Below, in pieces: positions 1-7,612 of a stretch of DNA of 15,976 nt. Both the position numbers and the translations under genes were made by a program. Source of the DNA: Bacteroidota bacterium (GTDB lineage: Bacteria; Bacteroidota; Kryptoniia; Kryptoniales; JAKASW01); NCBI GenBank assembly GCA_021796055.1, contig JAJYOS010000038.1, forward strand, positions 1 through 15,976, given 5' to 3'. Below the pieces are notes generated by a model. That model was not told the DNA's origin. It saw only the letters and a list, made by a program, of their open reading frames with translations, and made no database searches. The stretch's first letter is position 1. Each line of letters begins with the position of its first letter.

Positions 1-1413
1 CGAGTGAAGGGAGAGAGAAAAGTCCTTTACTGGTACGACCCGATGAACCCCACGGTTCATTTCGACCATCCCGGCAAATCCCCGACGATGGATATGGATC
101 TGGTACCGATGTACGCTGATGAAGGAGAGAGCGGCCAGGACGTCATTAGGATCGATCCTGCGATGATTCAGAACATCGGTGTTGTTACAGCGCCGGTGGA
201 ACGCAGAAGACTCATCCGGACCATCAATACTTACGGAGTCGTTGTACCGGACGAGAAGAGCATCAGCGACATAAACACGCGTGTCAGCGGATGGATCGAC
301 CGGCTCTATTTCGACTACACCGGTATGGAAGTGAGAAAAGGGGAGCCCATGGCTGTGATTTACAGCCCCGAGCTCATAGCTGCCGAGCAGGAGTTCCTGC
401 AGGCAGTCAGCTTCGCTTCCGTCAGCGGTAATACCGTCACTTCTTCGAACACGCTAATTAACAGCGCTCGCGAACGTCTACGATTCTTCGGGATGAGTGA
501 CGGTGAAATAGATAAGTTGCAATCGACGGGAAAAGTAATCGACAGGGTCACAATCTATTCTCCGAGCGACGGCGTCATCCTTGAAAAGGATGTATTCGAG
601 GGACAGAAGATATCTGAGGGACAGTCTTTGTTCAAGGTTGCAGACCTCTATCATGTCTGGATTCTTGCGGATGTGTTTAAGATAGATATGCCGTTCCTGA
701 AACTCGGCTCTCCGGCGACTGTCACCTACAGCAATTCCGAATCGTACAACGGGCGTGTCGATTTTGTGTATCCGGAAGTCGATGTGACCGCGAGAAGCGT
801 CAAGGTGAGAATTCCGCTGAACAATCCCGGCCTGGTGATGAAGGTCGGACAGTATGTCAATGTCGCAATTCATTCGCCTGTCAGTTACGACGCTATTGCG
901 GTGCCTTCTCAGGCTGTGATCAATACCGGGCTTCGGCAGGTCGTTGCCGTTGCACTCGGCGGCGGTCGATTTGAAATAAGGCAGGTGAAACTTGGCGCCT
1001 ACGCGGGCGGATATTATGAAGTCACAGACGGACTCAACGTGGGCGACACGATAGTGACTTCCGGACAATTCCTCATCGACTCCGATGCGAATTTGAAATT
1101 TGCGGGTGCGGCAATGTCGAACATGCCCGGAATGTCGATGCCTCCTTCATCAGCAGCACCTGCTGAAGAGGACAACTCTTCTTCCATGGAGAATATGCCT
1201 ACACCGGCGAAGAAGTCCGGAAGCGAGGACAAAGGTATAAATGTAGGCAACATGCCGGGAATGGATATGTCAGGCCACACCTCCCCTAATACGAAGAAGA
1301 AAGCAGTGAAGCCCAAGAAAGACACGATGGAAGGCATGGACATGAGCATGCCCGGTATGGACATGTCGCACGACACGACCACTCACGGGTCTTCGACCGG
1401 ACAGGAGCACTGA
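1..1413 (+). CDS. cusB: CusB-type RND efflux periplasmic adaptor (5' end outside window)
   Basis: Membrane-fusion (HlyD-family) adaptor that links a CusA-type pump to an outer-membrane channel for Cu(I)/Ag(I) export. The frame is open at the left edge, and the usual signal or anchor segment is missing, so the gene starts upstream; the GTG at 4 is probably internal. Counting from that GTG, residues 9-16 (YWYDPMNP) and 24-36 (GKSPTMDMDLVPM) form the heavy-metal-binding domain typical of CusB. A barrel-sandwich and hairpin region follows (about 85-235; VSGWIDRLYFDYTG), then the beta-barrel and membrane-proximal domains to about 365. The last 100 residues are an acidic, Met/His-rich tail ending in HDTTTHGSSTGQEH. 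The next gene starts one base after the TGA and its Shine-Dalgarno AGGAG (1403-1407) lies inside this gene, so the two are co-translated. CusB itself has no comparable Met-rich tail as far as I know. Confidence 0.93.
   Translation, partial: RVKGERKVLYWYDPMNPTVHFDHPGKSPTMDMDLVPMYADEGESGQDVIRIDPAMIQNIGVVTAPVERRRLIRTINTYGVVVPDEKSISDINTRVSGWIDRLYFDYTGMEVRKGEPMAVIYSPELIAAEQEFLQAVSFASVSGNTVTSSNTLINSARERLRFFGMSDGEIDKLQSTGKVIDRVTIYSPSDGVILEKDVFEGQKISEGQSLFKVADLYHVWILADVFKIDMPFLKLGSPATVTYSNSESYNGRVDFVYPEVDVTARSVKVRIPLNNPGLVMKVGQYVNVAIHSPVSYDAIAVPSQAVINTGLRQVVAVALGGGRFEIRQVKLGAYAGGYYEVTDGLNVGDTIVTSGQFLIDSDANLKFAGAAMSNMPGMSMPPSSAAPAEEDNSSSMENMPTPAKKSGSEDKGINVGNMPGMDMSGHTSPNTKKKAVKPKKDTMEGMDMSMPGMDMSHDTTTHGSSTGQEH
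1120..1368 (+). repeat. Three MPGM-type metal-binding repeats in the CusB tail
   Basis: Three in-frame near-copies of about 24 bases occur at 1120-1143 (NMPGMSMP), 1249-1272 (NMPGMDMS) and 1345-1368 (SMPGMDMS). Extra Met pairs lie between them (MENMP, MEGMDMS). The second copy is followed by GH and the third by HD. Spaced methionines with nearby histidines are the usual way periplasmic proteins hold Cu(I) or Ag(I), as in CusF and PcoC-type domains. The repeats differ mainly at third codon positions, so selection seems to hold the protein motif rather than the DNA. Confidence 0.8.
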
Positions 1414-1414
1414 C

Positions 1415-4400
1415 ATGCTGGCAAGAATAATAGAATGGTCCATTAAGAACCGGTTCATTGTAATTGTACTTCTGCTGTTCGTTCTGGCGGCAGGCTATTA
1501 CTCGCTGACTACAAGCCCTGTCGATGCGATCCCCGACTTAAGCGACGTGCAGGTGATTGTCTATACCCAATATCCAGGCCAGTCGCCGACTGTCGTGCAG
1601 GACCAGGTAACTTATCCTCTTACTTCCTCGCTGATCTCATTACCCAAGGCGAAAGTCGTTCGCGGTTACTCGTACTTCGGTTTTTCGCTCGTGTACATAA
1701 TCTTTAAGGATGGCACCGACCTGTACTGGGCGAGAAGCAGAGTTCTGGAGTACCTGAATTATGCCGCCAAAAGGCTGCCCCCTGGGGTGACTCCGCAGCT
1801 GGGTCCAGATGCAACACCGGTCGGTTGGGTCTACGAGTATGCTCTTAAGTCGAACAAGAGAAGTCTCGGCGATTTAAGATCGATTCAGGATTACTATTTG
1901 AAATACGGGCTATCCACAGTCCCGGGTGTGGCTGAAGTAGCAAGCGTCGGCGGCTTTGTCAAGGAATGGCAGGCGACGCTGGACCCGAGGAAGCTGCTTG
2001 CGTACCATATCTCGCCCGTGCAGGTAGTGAATGCCATTAAGCAGAGCAACAACGACGTCGGCGGTGAGGTGATAGATCACGCCGGATACGAGCTGATGAT
2101 AAGAGGACTCGGTTACATCAAGAGCCTCGACGATATGAAGGATATTCCGCTCGGAGTCGCTAAAGGCGGAAAATTTTATCCGCTGGATTCGAAGGCATTG
2201 GGACGGTCGCAATCTACCGGAGGTGGAGGCAGTTCAGGCATGTCTGGCGGCGGGGAGTCACCGCAAACCAACATGCCTAACGGCTCGCCCGGACAGTCCG
2301 CCCTCGCGCCGTTCTTAAACAGAGATTTCTCCAGCGGCACACCGGTTCTTCTCGGTGATGTTGCGGACGTCCAGATTGTCGCGGCGGCCCGCCGGGGCGT
2401 GGCAGACCTGGACGGGGAAGGCGACGTCGTCGGCGGAATTGTCGAAATGAGATACGGAGAAAACGCACTCAAGGTGATCGACGGCGTAAAGAAGAAACTC
2501 GCTGAGCTGAAGCAGGGGCTTCCACCGGATGTCCAGATTGTCCCGGTTTATGACCGCGCCGACCTGATACATAGGGCGATCAATACACTTCAGGATAAAC
2601 TCATTGAAGAATCGATTATCGTCGCGCTTGTCTGCCTCCTCTTCTTGTTCCACTTCAGAAGCGGATTTGTCGCAATCCTCACTCTTCCGACCGCGATACT
2701 GATGGCATTCATAGTCATGAGGCTTCAGGGCCTTAATGCCAATATCATGTCGCTGGGAGGCATCGCCGTTGCCATTGGAGCTATGGTCGATTCGGCGATA
2801 ATTATGATCGAGAATGCACATAAACACATCGAAGCAGACGATGGAAAGACCGACAGATGGAAACTCATCACAGAATCGTCTAAAGAAGTCGGGCCGTCGT
2901 TATTCTACTCGCTTCTCGTCATCACGGTCTCGTTCATACCCGTCTTCGCACTGACGGGCCAGTCCGGCAGAATGTTTAAGCCCCTTGCATTCACCAAGAC
3001 GTATTCGATGGCGGCTGCGGCGCTTCTCGGCATAACCGTCGTCCCGATTCTGATGGGATATTTTATCAGAGGCAAGATTCCGCCCGAAGAAAAGAACCCT
3101 ATCAACAGAATACTTATGAGACTCTACACGCCTGTTCTGAATTTCGTATTGAAGTTTAAATGGTGGGTCCTCGGAACTGCGCTCGTTCTTCTGATGGCTA
3201 CAGTTTATCCATACATGAAGTTGGGATCGGAGTTCATGCCTCCTCTCTGGGAAGGGACACTACTTTACATGCCCTCCACATTTCCGGGTATCTCAATCAC
3301 ACAGGCCCGGCAGACACTTGAAATGACAGACAAGATCATAAAGAAGTTTCCTGAAGTGACGACTGTATTCGGCAAGGCGGGAAGGGCGAATACGCCGCTG
3401 GATCCTGCGGGTCTGGATATGTTCGAAACGACCGTGAATCTAAAGCCCGAGTCTGAATGGCCGAAGGGGATGACCCCGCATAAGCTCGAGGCCGCTCTTA
3501 ACGACGCGCTGCAGGTACCCGGACTCTCAAACGTGTGGACCATGCCCATAAAGAATCGCGTCGACATGAGTAGTACGGGCATCAAGAGCCAGATCGGCAT
3601 CAAGGTACTCGGCCCCGACCTTGACTCGCTCCAGGCAATCGGAGAAAGGATAGAAACGCTGCTCAAAGAGCTTCCGGAGACTCAGAGCGCCTTTGCAGAA
3701 CGTGTCGGTTACGGAAACTATATCGATTTCAAGATCGACAGGCTTGAGGCTGCCAGATACGACCTGAGCGTTCAGGATATCGAGAACGTTATAGAGATGG
3801 CGATGGGCGGCATGCCTGTCGGGCAGATAGTCTCCGGAATTGAACGCTACCCGATAGATGTTCGTTATGCGCTCGAACAGAGAGATAATCCTGAGGAGCT
3901 GAAGCGGGTACTGATCCCTACACCGAGCGGTGCTCAGATTCCTATCGGTGACGTTGCACAGATGATAATTCATCATGGCCCGATGTTTATTCGGACCGAA
4001 GGTGCCGTCCCGACTATCTACGTCTATGTCGATGCGAATACGTCTGATATCGGCGGGTATGTGAGCAAAGCCAAGCAGTACCTGGCAAAACACCTGACAA
4101 TCCCGAACGGCTACTTCATAACTTGGAGCGGACAATACGAGTTTATGAAGGAAGCCGCCAAAACGTTGGCTTACGTAATACCTGCCACTCTCCTCCTCAT
4201 ATTTCTGATAATATATCTGAACACGAGATCGGCCACGAAGACATTTATCGTTATGCTCGCAGTTCCGTTCTCCTTAGTCGGTGCAGTATGGCTTCTTTAT
4301 ATACTTGGTTATCAGCTGAGCGTTGCCGTAGCCGTGGGAATGATAGCGCTTGCCGGCCTCGATGCGGAAACAGGGGTTGTCATGCTCCTTTATCTCGACA

Positions 4401-4723
4401 TAGCCTACGACAAGATGAAAGCCGCGGGTCAGATGTTCACGTTCGAGCATCTGAAGGAAGCCATCCACGAGGGCGCCGTCAGAAGAGTACGCCCGAAGAT
4501 GATGACAGCTTCCGCGATCCTTGCCGGACTCTTGCCGATCATGTGGGCGACGGGTGCGGGAGCCGATGTGATGAAGAGAATCGCCGCCCCGATGGTTGGT
4601 GGTATCGTCACAAGCGTGCTGCTCGAGCTCATGGTGTATCCGGTGATTTACTATCTCTGGAGAGGAAGGGAGCTGAAACAGCAATCGCAAATTCCGGATG
4701 CGTCAGTCGGAGGAGCAAAGTAA
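1415..4723 (+). CDS. cusA: CusA-type heavy-metal RND efflux pump
   Basis: Inner-membrane proton-driven RND transporter of the heavy-metal subfamily (CusA/SilA/CzcA), 1102 residues and complete, exporting Cu(I)/Ag(I) with the adaptor encoded just upstream. The N-terminus (SIKNRFIVIV, then AIPDLSDVQV and QYPGQSP) is canonical for the subfamily. The TM4 segment around residues 447-472 (IGAMVDSAIIMIENAHKH) has the membrane aspartate and glutamate used in proton relay. A second TM bundle begins near residue 915, and the TM11-like GMIALAGLDAETG is near 974. The unusual part is a Gly/Ser/Met/Pro-rich insertion at about residues 268-305, just before LLGDVADV in the porter domain. The start ATG at 1415 is well placed 7 bases after AGGAG. 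No channel gene (CusC) or CusF follows, so cusC, if present, lies upstream of the window. Confidence 0.96.
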   Translation: MLARIIEWSIKNRFIVIVLLLFVLAAGYYSLTTSPVDAIPDLSDVQVIVYTQYPGQSPTVVQDQVTYPLTSSLISLPKAKVVRGYSYFGFSLVYIIFKDGTDLYWARSRVLEYLNYAAKRLPPGVTPQLGPDATPVGWVYEYALKSNKRSLGDLRSIQDYYLKYGLSTVPGVAEVASVGGFVKEWQATLDPRKLLAYHISPVQVVNAIKQSNNDVGGEVIDHAGYELMIRGLGYIKSLDDMKDIPLGVAKGGKFYPLDSKALGRSQSTGGGGSSGMSGGGESPQTNMPNGSPGQSALAPFLNRDFSSGTPVLLGDVADVQIVAAARRGVADLDGEGDVVGGIVEMRYGENALKVIDGVKKKLAELKQGLPPDVQIVPVYDRADLIHRAINTLQDKLIEESIIVALVCLLFLFHFRSGFVAILTLPTAILMAFIVMRLQGLNANIMSLGGIAVAIGAMVDSAIIMIENAHKHIEADDGKTDRWKLITESSKEVGPSLFYSLLVITVSFIPVFALTGQSGRMFKPLAFTKTYSMAAAALLGITVVPILMGYFIRGKIPPEEKNPINRILMRLYTPVLNFVLKFKWWVLGTALVLLMATVYPYMKLGSEFMPPLWEGTLLYMPSTFPGISITQARQTLEMTDKIIKKFPEVTTVFGKAGRANTPLDPAGLDMFETTVNLKPESEWPKGMTPHKLEAALNDALQVPGLSNVWTMPIKNRVDMSSTGIKSQIGIKVLGPDLDSLQAIGERIETLLKELPETQSAFAERVGYGNYIDFKIDRLEAARYDLSVQDIENVIEMAMGGMPVGQIVSGIERYPIDVRYALEQRDNPEELKRVLIPTPSGAQIPIGDVAQMIIHHGPMFIRTEGAVPTIYVYVDANTSDIGGYVSKAKQYLAKHLTIPNGYFITWSGQYEFMKEAAKTLAYVIPATLLLIFLIIYLNTRSATKTFIVMLAVPFSLVGAVWLLYILGYQLSVAVAVGMIALAGLDAETGVVMLLYLDIAYDKMKAAGQMFTFEHLKEAIHEGAVRRVRPKMMTASAILAGLLPIMWATGAGADVMKRIAAPMVGGIVTSVLLELMVYPVIYYLWRGRELKQQSQIPDASVGGAK

Positions 4724-4724
4724 G

Positions 4725-4757
4725 GTGGATAGGTTACGTCCACTAGTGCTGTGTAAC
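4725..4757. terminator. Nested inverted repeats at the convergent junction (possible bidirectional terminator)
   Basis: Between the cusA stop and the end of the minus-strand gene lie GTGGA/TCCAC (4725-4729 with 4739-4743) and a larger near-palindrome, GTTAC (4733-4737) ... CACTAGTG (4741-4748) ... GTAAC (4753-4757). The position fits a shared terminator for convergent genes. There is no clear T-run and the stems are short, so this could also be a recombination scar. Confidence 0.35.
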
Positions 4758-5423
4758 ATAAATATCTCGAATACGTCTTAGCTTTTTATTATCATGGGCT
4801 AACCGCGGGATCTTCCTTACCATTACCAGCAATCCCCAAACGAGATATAAGAAAAAAGTTGCAAGCAGAGATATGGACTGGAAGTCCCGGTGTGTCACTA
4901 TCCGGTAGAAGTAAACGGTTCCAGATTTGGAAAGGGAGATTAGTTCGATATGAAAATGTGGGAAAGATGATACCAGAAACTCCATCGGTATTATGAAAAC
5001 AGCGGCGTAAAAGACTGCGCTGTTGGTGACGCTGGAGACGTCTCTCGGGAAGTGGTAAGCGGATACAACATATATTGCCGGTATGATGAAGATGATTCTG
5101 TAAAGTATCTGGGCCGCAAGTGTCGCACCTTCCTGGTTGCCGCTTGCTAAGATGAATATTTCCGAGATGTTCCATAGCGCGAAGCTGAGAACGACCTTTT
5201 TCTGAGAATTCCATTCGTATGAATCCGACATCCTGAATATGATGCACCGTTGATTGAATGGTTCTCTGCGCACAGAGCATTCGGTTAGGACCGGCAAGGA
5301 CAAGAATTCCACCCGTCCTTGGGCCATTTTATTTCCAAATCTGTGAGAATCAGTCTTCTTCAGCTCAGTCAGCGTGCAATTCTCTGCTGCCGGATTCTCC
5401 GCGACGAGTTTTTGACTTGACAT
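4743..5423 (-). CDS. Hypothetical membrane protein resembling the N-terminal 7TM region of a sensor kinase; possibly a remnant
   Basis: A 226-codon frame. The second half holds at least three or four hydrophobic segments (VVLSFALWNISEIFILA; IIFIIPAIYVVSAYHF; FYAAVFIIPMEFLV; LLATFFLYLVWGLLVMV) separated by short loops. FALWNISEIFILAS, followed by a membrane segment ending in YHFPR, resembles the 'N-terminal 7TM region of histidine kinase' domain. In such proteins a kinase or cyclase module follows, but here the frame stops soon after the last membrane helix (LRRIRDIYVTQH). The first 65 residues are not membrane-like, and the expected first helix is not seen; the true start may be the internal Met at 5228. 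A truncated sensor is therefore likelier than a complete protein. It diverges from the TetR gene, and the 59-base gap carries the proposed operator, so co-regulation is possible. The family call is from pattern only. Confidence 0.45.
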   Translation of the reverse strand: MSSQKLVAENPAAENCTLTELKKTDSHRFGNKMAQGRVEFLSLPVLTECSVRREPFNQRCIIFRMSDSYEWNSQKKVVLSFALWNISEIFILASGNQEGATLAAQILYRIIFIIPAIYVVSAYHFPRDVSSVTNSAVFYAAVFIIPMEFLVSSFPHFHIELISLSKSGTVYFYRIVTHRDFQSISLLATFFLYLVWGLLVMVRKIPRLAHDNKKLRRIRDIYVTQH

Positions 5424-5462
5424 CTCGTTTCTTTCGCGTTAGCTTAGCAAGTAATCACTTAC
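5417..5462 (+). promoter_or_regulatory. tetR promoter with inverted-repeat operator (site 1)
   Basis: TTGACA at 5417-5422, a 17-base spacer and TAGCTT at 5440-5445 give a reasonable -35/-10 pair for tetR. Just downstream, over the expected transcription start, is GCAAGT-AATC-ACTTAC (5447-5462), an inverted repeat with one mismatch in 6-base arms. The same repeat, perfect, lies in front of the fmdE-like gene. TetR-family proteins bind palindromes of this size and usually repress their own gene. The -35 box overlaps the start of the divergent gene, so that gene could be controlled from here too. Confidence 0.5.
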
Positions 5463-5482
5463 AAAGCAAGAGAAAAGAGGAT

Positions 5483-6079
5483 ATGGAAAGGAAACCGACA
5501 GAGGTGAGGCAGGAAGAGATCAAGAAGGCTCTTCTCGAGATCGTTGATACCGAAGGGCTCCACAATCTCTCTACGCGTAAGCTCGCCGAGAAAGTCGGCG
5601 TGACCGAAGGTGCGCTGTTTCGTCATTTCAAATCCAAGCGCGAAATGATCCTCTCGATTGTCGACGGAGTCGAAGAAGTGCTGATGAAGTCACTCCAGAC
5701 CGTCGCAATGTCCGATGCATCCTCCAAAGACCGGCTCTTCAGATTTCTCTGCGTTCATGTGAGCTATCTGATTGAAAATAAAGGGATTACAATGCTTCTC
5801 TTCTCGGAAGCGGCACACTCCAATGATTCAGAGCTGAAATCTCGAATGCTGAACGTGTTGAACACACAGAAGCAGCTGGCAAAAAAGATCATTCAGGATG
5901 GTATAGCCGGCGGTGAATGGGACAGCTCGCTCCAGGTGGAAAATGTCGCGACGCTTTACATGGGAATTCCGATTTCTCTTAACATCGAGCTTGTACTCAA
6001 TCCGCTCGGCGTCAACACTGAGAACTTCTGTAAGAAGATGATATGTCTTCTCGAACGTGCGCTAATGAAATCAAAGTAA
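5483..6079 (+). CDS. TetR/AcrR-family transcriptional regulator
   Basis: A 198-residue one-component repressor. The N-terminal helix-turn-helix is clear: an amphipathic first helix (REEIKKALLEIVDTEG-like, starting EVRQEEIKKALLEI), then LSTRKLAEKVGVTEGALFRH and FKSKREMI at about residues 29-56, which is the canonical TetR HTH ending in RHFxSK. The remaining ~140 residues are the variable all-helical ligand and dimer domain. I place the start at ATG 5483, preceded by AAAAGAGG (5473-5480). The frame is open further upstream to 5258, but that part overlaps the operator and the divergent gene and has no regulator-like sequence. It is transcribed in the same direction as the fmdE-like gene 60 bases downstream, with matching operators before both, so it probably represses itself and that pair. 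The ligand is unknown. Confidence 0.92.
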   Translation: MERKPTEVRQEEIKKALLEIVDTEGLHNLSTRKLAEKVGVTEGALFRHFKSKREMILSIVDGVEEVLMKSLQTVAMSDASSKDRLFRFLCVHVSYLIENKGITMLLFSEAAHSNDSELKSRMLNVLNTQKQLAKKIIQDGIAGGEWDSSLQVENVATLYMGIPISLNIELVLNPLGVNTENFCKKMICLLERALMKSK

Positions 6080-6115
6080 AAAAATTTACTTGATTATGTA
6101 AGTGGGCACTTACTT
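6074..6115 (+). promoter_or_regulatory. Operator/promoter region of the fmdE-like gene (site 2, clustered half-sites)
   Basis: This gap holds GTAAGT-GGGC-ACTTAC (6098-6113), a perfect 6-base inverted repeat with a 4-base spacer, the same form as site 1 in front of tetR. Upstream is another perfect inverted repeat, AAGTAAA-AAAA-TTTACTT (6074-6091), overlapping the tetR stop codon. In all there are four AAGTA/TACTT half-sites within 42 bases. A possible promoter reads TTGATT (6090-6095) and TTTATA (6114-6119), so a bound repressor would sit between or on the boxes. The AT-rich repeat might also help end tetR transcription. Confidence 0.5.
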
Positions 6116-6139
6116 TATAGCTAAAAAAGGAGAACTAAT

Positions 6140-6814
6140 ATGTTGAATGAAGTGTCGAAGATCCCGACTCAATTGGGAAAACCTCGCGATGGCGGATTCA
6201 AAGTACCCGGGTGGCTTTTCGAATTTCACGGCCATAAGTGCCCCTATTCAGTGATGGGGTACAGAATGGGCGTTGTCGCAATGAGGGAGTTGGGAAGAGA
6301 AAAATGCTACGACCACGATATGTTTGTCTTTTCAGAGATGGGCGTTGGTCATCCGCAGGGCTGCATGCAGGACGGTATCCAGGCTTCGACATCCGCGACT
6401 TTCGGAAAAGGACAGATGCACAAACTTTACTTCGGTAAGGTTGCGGCCACATTCTACGACCCTGCCAAGGGTGCTGTCCGTATTCTTTTCAGGAACGAGT
6501 TCATGGATAAGTTAGGTACGCATGAGTTTTTCAAATTCAGGAAGCAGGGAGTCGAACCATCAAAGGTTCCTGTGAGCGTTGCGCAAGGAGTAGTTGACAT
6601 GGTACTCGATGCGACCGAAGAAGATCTCTTCAAGATCGAGCGTCTCCCCGACTTCAAGTTCAAACCAGTGCCTGGTTCCTTCAACAAGGCGAAGTGCAGC
6701 GCGTGCGGTGACTATGTATTCGAGCGATACCTGAGGGTCAAGGACGGCAAGCTCGTGTGCCTGAAATGCTCAGGACATACAGAAGATGAACATGTTATCT
6801 ACTTGCCATTCTGA
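6140..6814 (+). CDS. FmdE-family protein with C-terminal zinc ribbon
   Basis: A 224-residue cytosolic protein. Residues 29-45 read FHGHKCPYSVMGYRMGV, and residues 71-81 read HPQGCMQDGIQ. These are the paired His/Cys motifs of the FmdE domain (PF02663), which is named after a protein found with molybdenum formylmethanofuran dehydrogenase, and which also occurs in many non-methanogens with unknown role. The C-terminus has a four-cysteine ribbon: C186-x2-C189 and C207-x2-C210, likely binding zinc. The ATG at 6140 follows a strong AAGGAGA (6127-6133). The permease gene starts 18 bases after the stop, so the two form an operon under the TetR operators. No formylmethanofuran dehydrogenase or molybdopterin gene is in the window, so the name should not be read as a function. 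A metal- or sulfur-handling role is plausible from the conserved Cys/His but unproved. Confidence 0.88.
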   Translation: MLNEVSKIPTQLGKPRDGGFKVPGWLFEFHGHKCPYSVMGYRMGVVAMRELGREKCYDHDMFVFSEMGVGHPQGCMQDGIQASTSATFGKGQMHKLYFGKVAATFYDPAKGAVRILFRNEFMDKLGTHEFFKFRKQGVEPSKVPVSVAQGVVDMVLDATEEDLFKIERLPDFKFKPVPGSFNKAKCSACGDYVFERYLRVKDGKLVCLKCSGHTEDEHVIYLPF

Positions 6815-6832
6815 GCGAAAGAACTAATTACC

Positions 6833-7612
6833 ATGGAACTACATAATGCGCTTTTGCTCGCGATAGTGTTTTCGTTTGTCATTGCCTTTGTGTTTTCGAT
6901 GTTCGGACAGGGTGGAGGATCAGTTTATTCACCTGTGCTGATTCTCCTTGGCTATGCAATGCTGATTTCCATATCAAGCTCTCTCGTGCTGAATTTAATC
7001 ACATCTTTGTCTGCGGGTTATGTCTTTTACAAGAACAAGATGATTGACATGAAAGCTTCTTTCGCTTTTGTGCCCGGAATCGTGGTTGGCGCCTTTGCCG
7101 GCGGAGTCTGGTCCAAGTATGTCAATAAGTCCCTATTGTTATGGCTGTTCGTTTTCTTTCTGATAATTGTAGGCGCGCGTATGATCTATGGTTATTGGGA
7201 GAAAGCAAGGGGAGATGAAAAACGTCCGGAAAGTGTGTCAACCATGATGTATGTGTTCATCGTGATTTTCAGTCTCGTTGTCGGCGTCATCTCTGGTTTA
7301 TTAGGAGTCGGAGGTGGCATTTTGATCGTACCTTTCATGACCTACGTCATGAAGTACCCGACGAAATCCGCTGCGGGTTCATCCCATTTGATCATATCCT
7401 TTTCTGCACTCGCGGGAATCATGGGTCACATGGCTTCCCATCGTCTCGATTATCCTTTGATTGCGGCAACGGGCCTCGCCGTACTCATCGGGGGGAATTT
7501 AGGTGCGAGATTCAGTCTGAGTGTCAAGCCCCGGATGATAAAGGCCGGACTCGGACTCTTGATGTGGGCGCTATCCGCCCAGCTCTTGCTGAAACTTCTT
7601 GCGGTTATTTGA
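6833..7612 (+). CDS. TauE/SafE-family sulfite/anion permease
   Basis: A 259-residue inner-membrane protein with about eight hydrophobic segments arranged as two homologous halves. The first half starts at residues 9-40 with FSMFGQGGGSVYSPVLILLG. The second starts near 150 with GVISGLLGVGGGILIVPFMT. This doubled G-x-G-G-G...P-x-L pattern is the signature of the TauE/SafE (DUF81) family, whose studied members export sulfite, sulfoacetate or related anions. The basic loop between the halves (YWEKARGDEKRPES) is cytosolic-like. The start ATG at 6833 is preceded by GAAAGAA. It follows the FmdE-like gene closely and shares its regulator. Substrate cannot be told from sequence alone; a sulfur oxyanion is the default guess. 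Confidence 0.9.
   Translation: MELHNALLLAIVFSFVIAFVFSMFGQGGGSVYSPVLILLGYAMLISISSSLVLNLITSLSAGYVFYKNKMIDMKASFAFVPGIVVGAFAGGVWSKYVNKSLLLWLFVFFLIIVGARMIYGYWEKARGDEKRPESVSTMMYVFIVIFSLVVGVISGLLGVGGGILIVPFMTYVMKYPTKSAAGSSHLIISFSALAGIMGHMASHRLDYPLIAATGLAVLIGGNLGARFSLSVKPRMIKAGLGLLMWALSAQLLLKLLAVI

Noticed and set aside
478..1068. Long minus-strand open frame opposite cusB (196 codons)
   Set aside because: It lies wholly under a clear adaptor gene, and its translation has no recognisable domain or ribosome binding site; it is a codon-bias shadow.
3527..4135. Long minus-strand open frame opposite cusA (202 codons)
   Set aside because: Antisense to a highly conserved pump segment, with no domain-like sequence; shadow.
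4123..4746. Plus-strand frame of 207 codons overlapping the end of cusA
   Set aside because: Translation is Arg/Ser/His-rich and random-looking, and the cusA frame is unambiguous there.
5258..5482. N-terminal extension of the TetR protein by 75 residues
   Set aside because: It would run through the promoter and operator and the divergent gene; the HTH normally lies close to the N-terminus, and ATG 5483 has a good ribosome binding site.
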